From Warburgia ugandensis (taxonomy: Eukaryota > Streptophyta > Magnoliopsida > Canellales > Canellaceae), in NCBI GenBank assembly GCA_035236585.1, contig CP141127.1:52140001-52204000 (forward strand): 64,000 bases of DNA, in the 5' to 3' direction. Both the position numbers and the translations under genes were made by a program. Positions 1 through 9,181 of this stretch are shown in pieces. How positions within the stretch are numbered: position 1 is the stretch's first letter; the number at the start of each line of letters is the position of its first letter. Below the pieces are notes generated by a model. That model ran no database searches. It had not been told where the DNA came from and saw only the letters and a program-made list of their open reading frames with translations.

Positions 1-97
1 GGTTCCAGGGAATTTAGAACAATATGGACGGTGGGATTTGTGAAATTTGATCTGGAATGGAGTGGCTAATTGAAATTACGGCTCTTGGTACTATTTT

Positions 98-153
98 AGA
101 GAGAGGAGAGAGAAAGTGGGAAAACAAGAGAGATTAGGGGACATGGGGGAGGA
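98..153 (+). other. Purine-rich GA tract (in L1)
   Basis: Almost entirely A and G: 19 uninterrupted purines at 98-116, then GGGAAAA, AAGAGAGA, TTAGGGGA and a GGGGGAGGAG end, with only a few T and C interruptions. It is present in each monomer (as a pyrimidine tract in the right arm) with small CT-unit length changes in R11, R15, R16 and R20. Such tracts can adopt triplex structure or bind GA-binding proteins in plants; this is a possibility only. Confidence 0.7.
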
Positions 154-204
154 GTTTTGCTCTAATTTTCCAGGGGAGAGCAGGGGATTTCGTGCTGAAG
201 TTGC

Positions 205-315
205 AAAAATTTTGTAAAAATTTCAGATTTATTTGTAGGCAAGTTTTTTAATTTTAAATTAATTTTTCATAAAAATATGCTTCTTTCTTTTTATTATTTT
301 ATTTATGGGCCAAGT
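205..315 (+). other. Strongly AT-rich stretch (in L1)
   Basis: About 110 bp made largely of A/T runs (TTTTGTAAAAATTTC, TTTTTTAATTTTAAATTAA, TTTTTATTATTTTATTTATG). Run-length differences define sub-types in the right arm (TTAATTTAAAATTAAAAAAC, the same with one A fewer, and ACTAATTTAAAAATA). No gene or promoter can be assigned to it. Confidence 0.7.
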
Positions 316-326
316 TTCCACCTCCA

Positions 327-554
327 TTGCAATCCACTAGTGCATCGATCAATTATTCTTTCTTCCAGAAAATTGCCCCACTTTCTGGGCCCCACTTTCA
401 TGTGAAAAAAGCATTTGGCCCTTTTACTCATAAAAATGGAGAAAAATGGATATTATTTATCCAAACTCGGATTCTAGTGGACTCAATGGTGCCGCAATCG
501 ATTTTTCGAGTACCTTTCTATTTTTTGAGTAAATTCCAAACATTCAAATCTTAA
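327..554 (+). other. Recurrent 75-codon open frame (in L1), not called a gene
   Basis: An ATG-initiated frame of 75 codons, recurring with near-identical translation in most monomers (on the minus strand in the right arm, for example 27423-27650 and 41188-41415). It is lost to a one-base change in an A-run in L2, L3, L5 and L7, and altered by the 14-bp deletion in R2-R4. There is no recognisable domain, signal peptide or conserved catalytic motif. Its recurrence follows from the repeat itself. I infer it is a chance frame. Confidence 0.3.
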
Positions 555-759
555 ATCTTGGTTATGGATGAAAATGACTGTTTTACCCTTTTGTGTAGAA
601 AATTGAGATTTTTTTGTTCAAACTCAGAATTTGAAGAAATCAGGGTCGTTTGATTCGATCTTTCATGTGGAATCTGCCTACGATTTAATCTCTATGAAAT
701 GATATTTGCTTTTAAGCTAATGTTCCAGCCCGATCTTTTGAAATTTCAATCTCTCATTG

Positions 760-785
760 ATTTTCTCAAATCAATTTGAGAAAAT
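760..785. repeat. 26-bp inverted repeat ahead of the subrepeat block (in L1)
   Basis: Two perfect 12-base arms, ATTTTCTCAAAT and its reverse complement, separated by CA. It lies 11 bp before the first subrepeat. The same element appears unchanged in every monomer I checked in both arms (for example at 15768-15793 in R1). It could form a cruciform or bind a dimeric protein; neither can be shown from sequence. Confidence 0.85.
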
Positions 786-796
786 TGGGGTTCTAA

Positions 797-1389
797 CACA
801 ATGCCAAAATAATGCATGTCCTTAAAAGTCCCCGGGCTCAAGCCCAAATCACATGGAGTCTGAGAAGCTTCCAGACACATCATTCTAAATTTTAAAAGCC
901 TTTGTATGACTCTTGGCACAATGTCTGATCACTTTAAGTTGTTAGAATCGCAAGGTATGATGCCAAAGCATTACATTTCCTTGGATGTCCCAAGGCATAA
1001 AGTCAAATATGTTTGAGTACTGGGATGTTCTCAAGCACAACGTTCAGACTTTTCAAGCCGTTGGTTGATCCTTGGCACAATGTCTTTGCACGTTAAGCCC
1101 TGACAAGTCCCGTGGTAAAGCATCAAAACATACGTTCCTTGGTAGTCCCGAAGCAACATGTCAAATCGCTTCGAGTCACGGGAAGTTTCCAGGCACAACG
1201 TCTAGGAATTTTCAGCCTTTCAATGATCCCGGCACAATTTCTGAGCGCTTTAAAAGTGGAAGTCCCAGGGCCAAATTTTAAAACCAAACATGTCCGAGCG
1301 AGTGCCTAGGCCCAAAGTTAAATCACTTCGAGTCCTGGGAGGTTGCAAAATGCAATGTTTAGACTTTTCATGCCATTGGAGGATCCTTT
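797..1389 (+). repeat. Internal block of four degenerate ~158-bp subrepeats (shown in L1)
   Basis: Copies lie at about 797-914 (shortened by about 40 bp at its start), 915-1073, 1074-1230 and 1231-1389. The shared skeleton is GGCACAATGTCT, then a GTCC/GTGCC anchor at 828, 987, 1145 and 1302 (spacings 159, 158, 157), a CGAGTC..GGGA word, then CAGACTTTT..GCC and TGATCC.TGGCACAA. The block is present in every complete copy. Divergence between subrepeats of one monomer is far greater than between monomers, so the 158-bp amplification is older than the 2.3-kb one. The period is close to a nucleosome repeat, as in many plant satellites (established pattern, not proof of function). Confidence 0.85.
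834..845. repeat. 12-bp inverted repeat GGGCT-CA-AGCCC (in L1)
   Basis: Five-base arms with the same CA spacer as the 26-bp element upstream, at the start of the first subrepeat. It is kept in nearly all copies; flanking bases vary (CCCGGGCTC, CCCAGGCTC and CCTGGGCTC were seen in the left arm). Confidence 0.6.
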
Positions 1390-1399
1390 GTGGAATGAT

Positions 1400-1745
1400 G
1401 AGATCATACTAGATCCCATCACTATTAACTCCATCCAACTCATCCATAGTATTTGATCATGCTTGATCTTACCGATCGAGAAAGTTCCTTTACAAATTTT
1501 AGGTTACTTCTACCACAAAGGGTTGATTTCTTCTTTTATCATAGATGTGTCATATTAAACCCTCAATTTCACATATCCTTGTCATTATAACGTAAATAGA
1601 TCAGTTCCTTAAGGTCTGAGGTCTTCGAGATCATGGAAGTAAGAGTCTTATTTTCTTTAAACAAAAGTTTCTTGCAATATTTCCTAAATTCTATTATTTC
1701 ATATGCAATTAGACATCATAAGCTTTTCGTAGCTTCTTTCCAGTC
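1400..1745 (+). repeat. Nearly invariant monomer segment (in L1)
   Basis: No gene is seen here. About 345 bp without subrepeats, AT-rich and with few CHG sites. Inverted counterparts such as 17101-17210, 28536-28640 and 53750-53870 read almost identically from copy to copy. A consistent arm difference sits at about 1472-1480: CCGATCGAG in the left arm against the reverse of CCCGATCAG in most right-arm copies. Confidence 0.7.
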
Positions 1746-1762
1746 GTGATTTGGGGCTTAGA

Positions 1763-1776
1763 TGAGTCCGGACTCA
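1763..1776. repeat. 14-bp perfect palindrome TGAGTCCGGACTCA (in L1)
   Basis: A perfect palindrome, kept in L1, L3, L4 and all complete right-arm copies. In L2, L5 and L6 one base differs (GGATTCA), breaking the symmetry. The centre TCCGGA is a CG/CHG site. It begins the inverted-repeat-rich part of the monomer. Confidence 0.85.
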
Positions 1777-1866
1777 AGTTAGAAGTCCGCAGTCGTTCGA
1801 CGGTCCAAATTTGATCCGGCTGTTAGAACAGGACAAAACAGGCAGAACCGGTCATCCCGCCCTATT

Positions 1867-1889
1867 ACCACCAGTGGAAATGAGGTGGT
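1867..1889. repeat. ACCACC...GGTGGT inverted repeat (in L1)
   Basis: Six-base arms with an 11-base spacer. The small element GTCGTTCGAC (four-base arms, 1792-1801) lies upstream in the same segment. L4 carries its 9-bp insertion immediately beside the left arm. Confidence 0.6.
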
Positions 1890-1999
1890 GACCTGTAAAT
1901 GGTGAGACGATCTAGACCAGACTGTAAAATCACCATCCTGCATTTCTGCTTCAAATTGGGCCATCATATCTCCGCGAAATTTGATGTTATTTCATATCT

Positions 2000-2016
2000 A
2001 AGGGTTCTGAACCCTT
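2000..2016. repeat. 17-bp inverted repeat AAGGGTTC-T-GAACCCTT (in L1)
   Basis: Eight-base arms around a single base. It is perfect in many copies, with the centre altered in others (TTTTGAA and TTCAAAA forms). It is disrupted in R4, R7, R15, R17 and R19, where the centre reads CCTCC, CGTA, CGTA, CGGGGGG and CGTA respectively. It is one of the most variable points in the monomer. Confidence 0.75.
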
Positions 2017-2053
2017 CTGAATCTATTCGACGGTTCGGATTTTTCATGTGAGA

Positions 2054-2076
2054 CCTCCATGATGCAGATATGGAGG
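2054..2076. repeat. CCTCCAT...ATGGAGG hairpin (in L1)
   Basis: Seven-base arms around a nine-base loop. Both arms are unchanged in the copies checked. Linked variants CTGTAGAAC and CTCTAGAAC lie 15-25 bp downstream. Confidence 0.65.
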
Positions 2077-2295
2077 CATTTTCTGTAGAACTTGATTTTC
2101 CAAAGCATTAACAGAAAATCCAATCCGGTGAAATTAAAATGACATAAACTGAATCCTGCACGATACCCTCCTGCCTGATTTGCTCAGAATTGATGCCAAA
2201 ATAAATAAATCCTCGCCGTATGCCATAACACACCAAATAAATCTTGATTTGTCCTTTTCTGTTTGTTGAATCGTTGGATCTTGAAATTACTTTGG

Positions 2296-4591
2296 GGTTC
2301 CAGGGAATTTAGAACAATATGGACGGTGGGATTTGTGAAATTTGATCTGGAATGGAGTGGCTAATTGAACTTACGGCTCTTGGTACTATTTTAGAGAGAG
2401 GAGAGAGAAAGTGGGAAAACAAGAGAGATTAGGGGACATGGGGGAGGAGTTTTGCGCTAATTTTCCAGGGGAGAGTAGGGGATTTCGTGCTAAAGTTGCA
2501 AAAATTTTGTAAAAATTTCAGATTTATTTGTAGGCAAGTTTTTTAATTTTAAATTAATTTTTCATAAAAATATGCTTCTTTCTTTTTATTATTTTATTTA
2601 TGGGCCAAGTTTCCACCTCCATTGCAATCCACTAGTGCATCGATCAATTATTCTTTCTTCCAGAAAATTGCCCCACTTTCTGGGCCCCACTTTCATGTGA
2701 AAAAGCATTTGGCCCTTTTACTCATAAAAATGGAGAAAAATGGTTATTATTTATCCAAACTCGGATTTTAGTGCACTCAATGGTGCCAGAATCGATTTTT
2801 CGAGTACCTTTCTATTTTTTGAGTAAATTCCAAACATTCAAATCTTAAATCTTGGTTATGGATGAAAATGACTGATTTACCCTTTTGTGTAGAAAATTGA
2901 GATTTTTTTGTTCAAACTCAGAATTTGAAGAAATCAGGGTCGTTTGATTCGATCTTTCATGTGGAATCTGCCTACGATTTAATCTCTATGAAATGATATT
3001 TGCTTTTAAGCTAATGTTCCAGCCCGATCTTTTGAAATTTCAATCTCTCATTGATTTTCTCAAATCAATTTGAGAAAATTGGGGTTCTAACACAATGCCA
3101 AAATAATGCATGTCCTTAAAAGTCCCCGGGCTCAAGCCCAAATCACATGGAGTCTGAGAAGCTTCCAGACACATCATTCTAAATTTTAAAAGCCTTTGTA
3201 TGACTCTTGGCACAATGTCTGATCACTTTAAGTTGTTAGAATCGCAAGGTATGATGCCAAAGCATTACATTTCCTTGGATGTCCCAAGGCATAAAGTCAA
3301 ATATGTTTGAGTACTGGGATGTTCTCAAGCACAACGTTCAGACTTTTCAAGCCGTTGGTTGATCCTTGGCACAATGTCTTTGCACGTTAAGCCCTGACAA
3401 GTCCCGTGGTAAAGCATCAAAACATACGTTCCTTGGTAGTCCCGAAGCAACATGTCAAATCGCTTCGAGTCACGGGAAGTTTCCAGGCACAACGTCTAGG
3501 AATTTTCAGCCTTTCAATGATCCCTGGCACAATTTCTGAGCGCTTTAAAAGTGGAAGTCCCAGGGCCAAATTTTAAAACCAAACATGTCCGAGCGAGTGC
3601 CTAGGCCCAAAGTTAAATCACTTCGAGTCCTGGGAGGTTGCAAAATGCAATGTTTAGACTTTTCATGCCATTGGAGGATCCTTTGTGGAATGATGAGATC
3701 ATACTAGATCCCATCACTATTAACTCCATCCAACTCATCCATAGTATTTGATCATGCTTGATCTTACCGATCGAGAAAGTTCCTTTACAAATTTTAGGTT
3801 ACTTCTACCACAAAGGGTTGATTTCTTCTTTTATCATAGATGTGTCATATTAAACCCTCAATTTCACATATCCTTGTCATTATAACGTAAATAGATCAGA
3901 TCCTTAAGGTCTGAGGTCTTCGAGATCATGGAAGTAAGAGTCTTATTTTCTTTAAACAAAAGTTTCTTGCAATATTTCCTAAATTCTATTATTTCATATG
4001 CAATTAGACATCATAAGCTTTTCGTAGCTTCTTTCCACTCGTGATTTGGGGCTCAGATGAGTCCGGATTCAAGTTTGAAGTCCGCAGTCGGTTGAACTGT
4101 CCAAATTTGATCTGGCTGTTAGAATAGGACAAAACCGGCGGAACCGGTCATCCCGCCCTATTACCACCAGTGGAAATGAGGTGGTGACCTGTAAATGGTG
4201 AGACGATCTAGACCAGACTGTAAAATCACCATCCTGCATTTCTGCTTCAAATTGGGCCATCATATCTCCGCGAAATTTGATGTTATTTCATATCTAAGGG
4301 TTCTGAACCCTTTTGAATCTATTCGACGGTTCGGATTTTTCATGTGAGACCTCCATGATGCAGATATGGAGGCATTTTCTCTAGAACTTGATTTTCCAAA
4401 GCATTAACAGAAAATCCAATCGGGTGAAATTAAAATGACATAAACTGAATCCTGCACGATACCCTCCTACCTGATTTGCTCAGAATTGATGCCAAAATAA
4501 ATAAATCCTCGCCGTATGCCATAACACACCAAATAAATCTTGATTTGTCCTTTTCTGTTTATTGAATCGTTGGATCTTGAAATTACTTTGG
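2296..4591 (+). repeat. Satellite monomer L2 (complete)
   Basis: 2296 bp. It carries type B linked variants (GGATTCAAGTTTGAAG near 4063 and TTCTCTAGAAC near 4377). Near 4087 it reads GTCGGTTGAACTGTCC where the other copies have GTCGTTCGACGGTCC. One A is missing in the A-run near 2700, which shifts the recurrent forward reading frame. L1 and L2 share GGGAAAACAAGAGAG near the purine tract; L3-L7 have GGGAAAAACAGAGAG. Confidence 0.96.
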
Positions 4592-6876
4592 GGTTCCAGG
4601 GAATTTAGAACAATATGGACGGTGGGATTTGTGAAATTTGATCTGGAATGGAGTGGCTAATTGAACTTACGGCTCTTGGTACTATTTTAGAGAGAGGAGA
4701 GAGAAAGTGGGAAAAACAGAGAGATTAGGGGACATGGGGGAGGAGTTTTGCTCTAATTTTCCAGGGGAGAGTAGGGGATTTCGTGCTGAAGTTGCAAAAA
4801 TTTTGTAAAAATTTCAGATTTATTTGTAGGCAAGTTTTTTAATTTTAAATTAATTTTTCATAAAAATATGCTTCTTTCTTTTTATTATTTTATTTATGGG
4901 CCAAGTTTCCACCTCCATTGCAATCCACTAGTGCATCGATCAATTATTCTTTCTTTCAGAAAATTGCCCCACTTTCTGGGCCCCACTTTCATGTGAAAAA
5001 GCATTTGGCCCTTTTACTCATAAAAATGGAGGAAAATGGATATTATTTATCCAAACTCGGATTCTAGTGGACTCAATGGTGCCTAATCGATTTTTCGAGT
5101 ACCTTTCTATTTTTTGAGTAAATTCCAAACATTCAAATCTTAAATCTTGGTTATGGATGAAAATGACTGTTTTACCCTTTTGTGTAGAAAATTGAGATGT
5201 TTTTGTTCAAACTCAAAATTTGAAGAAATCAGGGTCGTTTGATTCGATCTTTCATGTGGAATCTGCCTACGATTTAATCTCTATGAAATGATATTTGCTT
5301 TTAAGCTAATGTTCCAGCCCGATCTTTTGAAATTTCAATCTCTCATTGATTTTCTCAAATCAATTTGAGAAAATTGGGGTTCTAACACAATGCCAAAATA
5401 ATGCATGTCCTTAAAAGTCCCCGGGCTCAAGCCCAAATCACATGGAGTCTGAGAAGCTTCCAGACACATCATTCTAAATTTTAAAAGCCTTTGTATGACT
5501 CTTGGCACAATGTCTGATCACTTTAAGTTGTTAGAATCGCAAGGTATGATGCCAAAGCATTACATTTCCTTGGATGTCCCAAGGCATAAAGTCAAATATG
5601 TTTGAGTACTGGGATGTTCTCAAGCACAACGTTCAGACTTTTCAAGCCGTTGGTTGATCCTTGGCACAATGTCTTTGCACGTTAAGCCCTGACAAGTCCC
5701 GTGGTAAAGCATCAAAACATACGTTCCTTGGTAGTCCCGAAGCAACATGTCAAATCGCTTCGAGTCACGGGAAGTTTCCTGGCACAACGTCTAGGAATTT
5801 TCAGCCTTTCAATGATCCCTGGCACAATTTCTGAGCGCTTTAAAAGTGGAAGTCCCAGGGCCAAATTTTAAAACCAAACATGTCCGAGCGAGTGCCTAGG
5901 CCCAAAGTTAAATCACTTCGAGTCCTGGGAGGTTGCAAAATGCAATGTTTAGACTTTTCATGCCATTGGAGGATCCTTTGTGGAATGATGAGATCATACT
6001 AGATCCCATCACTATTAACTCCATCCAACTCATCCATAGTATTTGATCATGCTTGATCTTACCGATCGAGAAAGTTCCTTTACAAATTTTAGGTTACTTC
6101 TACCACAAAGGGTTGATTTCTTCTTTTATCATAGATGTGTCATATTAAACCCTCAATTTCACATATCCTTGTCATTATAACGTAAATAGATCAGATCCTT
6201 AAGGTCTGAGGTCTTCGAGATCATGGAAGTAAGAGTCTTATTTTCTTTAAACAAAAGTTTCTTGCAATATTTCCTAAATTCTATTATTTCATATGCAATT
6301 AGACATCATAAGCTTTTCGTAGCTTCTTTCCAGTCGTGATTTGGGGCTCAGATGAGTCCGGACTCAAGTTAGAAGTCCGCAGTCGTTCGACGGTCCAAAT
6401 TTGATCTGGCTGTTAGAACAGGACAAAACCGGTCATCCCGCCCTATTACCACCAGTGGAAATGAGGTGGTGACATGTAAATGGTGAGACGATCTAGACCA
6501 GACTGTAAAATCACCATCCTGCATTTCTGCTTCAAATTGGGCCATCATATCTCCGCGAAATTTGATGTTATTTCATATCTAAGGGTTTTGAACCCTTCTG
6601 AATCTATTCGACGGTTCGGATTTTTCATGTGAGACCTCCATGATGCAGATATGGAGGCATTTTCTGTAGAACTTGATTTTCCAAAGCATTAACAGAAAAT
6701 CCAATCCGGTGAAATTAAAATGACATAAACTGAATCCTGCACGATACCCTCCTGCCTGATTTGCCCAGAATTGATGCCAAAATAAATAAATCCTCGCCGT
6801 ATGCCATAACACACCAAATAAATCTTGATTTGTCCTTTTCTGTTTATTGAATCGTTGGATCTTGAAATTACATTGG
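4592..6876 (+). repeat. Satellite monomer L3 (complete)
   Basis: 2285 bp. The shortfall is largely a 9-bp deletion near 6429 (CAAAACCGGTCATCC in place of the longer form with CGGCGGAACC), between short CCGG direct repeats. Another base is lost near 5083 (GTGCCTAATCG). Type A linked variants. It shares TTTGCCCAGAATTG near 6762 with L4 only, so these two neighbours have exchanged sequence or descend from one duplication. Confidence 0.96.
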
Positions 6877-9181
6877 GGTTCCAGGGAATTTAGAGCAATA
6901 TGGGCGGTGCGATTTGTGAAATTTGATCTGGAATGGAGTGGCTAATTGAACTTACGGCTCCTGGTACTATTTTAGAGAGAGGAGAGAGAAAGTGGGAAAA
7001 ACAGAGAGATTAGGGGACATGGGAGAGGAGTTTTGCTCTAATTTTCCAGGGGAGAGTAGGGGATTTCGTGCTGAAGTTGCAAAAATTTTGTAAAAATTTC
7101 AGATTTATTTGTAGGCAAGTTTTTTAATTTTAAATTAATTTTTCATAAAAATATGCTTCTTTCTTTTTATTATTTTATTTATGGGCCAAGTTTCCACCTC
7201 CATTGCAATCCACTAGTGCATCGATCAATTATTCTTTCTTCCAGAAAATTGCCCCACTTTCTGGGCCCCACTTTCATGTGAAAAAAGCATTTGGCCCTTT
7301 TACTCATAAAAATGGAGAAATATGGATATTATTTATCCAAACTCGGATTCTAGTGGACTCAATGGTGCCGGAATCGATTTTTCGAGTACCTTTCTATTTT
7401 TTGAGTAAATTCCAAACATTCAAATCTTAAATCTTGGTTATGGATGAAAATGACTGTTTTACCCTTTTGTGTAGAAAATTGAGATTTTTTTGTTCAAACT
7501 CAGAATTTGAAGAAATCAGGGTCGTTTGATTCGATCTTTCATGTGGAATCTGCCTACGATTTAATCTCTATGAAATGATATTTGCTTTTAAGCTAATGTT
7601 CCAGCCCGATCTTTTGAAATTTCAATCTCTCATTGATTTTCTCAAATCAATTTGAGAAAATTGGGGTTCTAACACAATGCCAAAATAATGCATGTCCTTA
7701 AAAGTCCCTGGGCTCAAGCCCAAATCACATGGAGTCTGAGAAGCTTCCAGACACATCATTCTAAATTTTAAAAGCCTTTGTATGACTCTTGGCACAATGT
7801 CTGATCACTTTAAGTTGTTAGAATCGCAAGGTATGATGCCAAAGCATTACATTTCCTTGGATGTCCCAAGGCATAAAGTCAAATATGTTTGAGTACTGGG
7901 ATGTTCTCAAGCACAACGTTCAGACTTTTCAAGCCGTTGGTTGATCCTTGGCACAATGTCTTTGCACGTTAAGCCCTGACAAGTCCCGTGGTAAAGCATC
8001 AAAACATACGTTCCTTGGTAGTCCCGAAGCAACATGTCAAATCGCTTCGAGTCACGGGAAGTTTCCAGGCACAACGTCTAGGAATTTTCAGCCTTTCAAT
8101 GATCCCTGGCACAATTTCTGAGCGCTTTAAAAGTGGAAGTCCCAGGGCCAAATTTTAAAACCAAACATGTCCGAGCGAGTGCCTAGGCCCAAAGTTAAAT
8201 CACTTCGAGTCCTGGGAGGTTGCAAAATGCAATGTTTAGACTTTTCATGCCATTGGAGGATCCTTTGTGGAATGATGAGATCATACTAGATCCCATCACT
8301 ATTAACTCCATCCAACTCATCCATAGTATTTGATCATGCTTGATCTTACCGATCGAGAAAGTTCCTTTACAAATTTTAGGTTACTTCTACCACAAAGGGT
8401 TGATTTCTTCTTTTATCATAGATGTGTCATATTAAACCCTCAATTTCACATATCCTTGTCATTATAACGTAAATAGATCAGATCCTTAAGGTCTGAGGTC
8501 TTCGAGATCATGGAAGTAAGAGTCTTATTTTCTTTAAACAAAAGTTTCTTGCAATATTTCCTAAATTCTATTATTTCATATGCAATTAGACATCATAAGC
8601 TTTTCGTAGCTTCTTTCCAGTCGTGATTTGGGGCTCAGATGAGTCCGGACTCAAGTTAGAAGTCCGCAGTCGTTCGACGGTCCAAATTTGATCTGGCTGT
8701 TAGAATAGGACAAAACCGGCGGAACCGGTCATCCCGCCCTATTTTCCCGTTTACCACCAGTGGAAATGAGGTGGTGACATGTAAATGGTGAGACGATCTA
8801 GACCAGACTGTAAAATCGCCATCCTGCATTTCCGCTTCAAATTGGGCCATCATATCTCCCTGAAATTTGATGTCATTTCATATCTAAGGGTTTTGAACCC
8901 TTCTGAATCTATTCGACGGTTCGGATTTTTCATGTGAGACCTCCATGATGCAGATATGGAGGCATTTTCTGTAGAACTTGATTTTCCAAAGCATTAACAG
9001 AAAATCCAATCCGGTGAAATTAAAATGACATAAACTGAATCCTGCACGATACCCTCCTGCCTGATTTGCCCAGAATTGATGCCAAAATAAATAAATCCTC
9101 GCCGTATGCCATAACACACCAAATAAATCTTGATTTGTCCTTTTCTGTTTATTGAATCGTTGGATCTTGAAATTACTTTGG
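6877..9181 (+). repeat. Satellite monomer L4 (complete)
   Basis: 2305 bp, long because of a 9-bp insertion at about 8743-8751 (CCTATTTTCCCGTTTACC in place of CCTATTACC) that I saw in no other copy. Type A linked variants. It shares TTTGCCCAGAATTG near 9066 with L3. Its first 40 bases have private changes (GGGCGGTGCG for GGACGGTGGG is shared in part with the start region of no other copy read here). Confidence 0.95.

Larger units (their letters stand above)
1..2295 (+). repeat. Satellite monomer L1 (complete, used as reference)
   Basis: 2295 bp. One T is missing at about 1230 (CCCGGCAC where the others have CCCTGGCAC). It has GATCAGTTCC at about 1602 where the others have GATCAGATCC, and AAACAGGCAGAACC at about 1836 where most have AAACCGGCGGAACC. 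It carries type A of two linked left-arm variants (GGACTCAAGTTAGAAG near 1770 with TTCTGTAGAAC near 2092). GCCGCAATCG near 490 recurs in reverse in R2-R5 and R7. Confidence 0.96.

Noticed and set aside
327..554. 75-codon frame as a real protein gene repeated once per monomer
   Set aside because: No recognisable domain, no codon-level constraint visible, frame lost by A-run changes in several copies, and the recurrence is explained by the tandem repeat.
1170..1184. CENP-B-box-like word TTCGAGTCACGGG
   Set aside because: The TTCG and CGGG halves are there, but the spacing is shorter than the mammalian box, and it sits in a conserved part of the internal subrepeat. A plant role for such a box is not established.
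1755..1790. Hammerhead-ribozyme-like stretch (GATGAGTCC followed by GGAC), as in plant retrozymes and some satellites
   Set aside because: The core reads CAGATGA instead of CTGATGA, the stem has no loop, and the required GAAA after it is replaced by TCAA. It is better explained as the 14-bp palindrome.
1..2295. Monomer as an intact LTR retrotransposon, Helitron or DNA transposon
   Set aside because: No long direct terminal repeats, primer-binding site, terminal inverted repeats or coding domain could be defined; monomers abut with no target-site duplication. Derivation of part of the monomer from a transposon remains possible.
5083..5095. Variation GCCGCAATCG / GCCAGAATCG / GCCTAATCG / GCCGGAATCG as a regulatory site under selection
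   Set aside because: It varies freely between copies at a CCGG site and is better explained by drift, methylation-linked mutation or consensus error.
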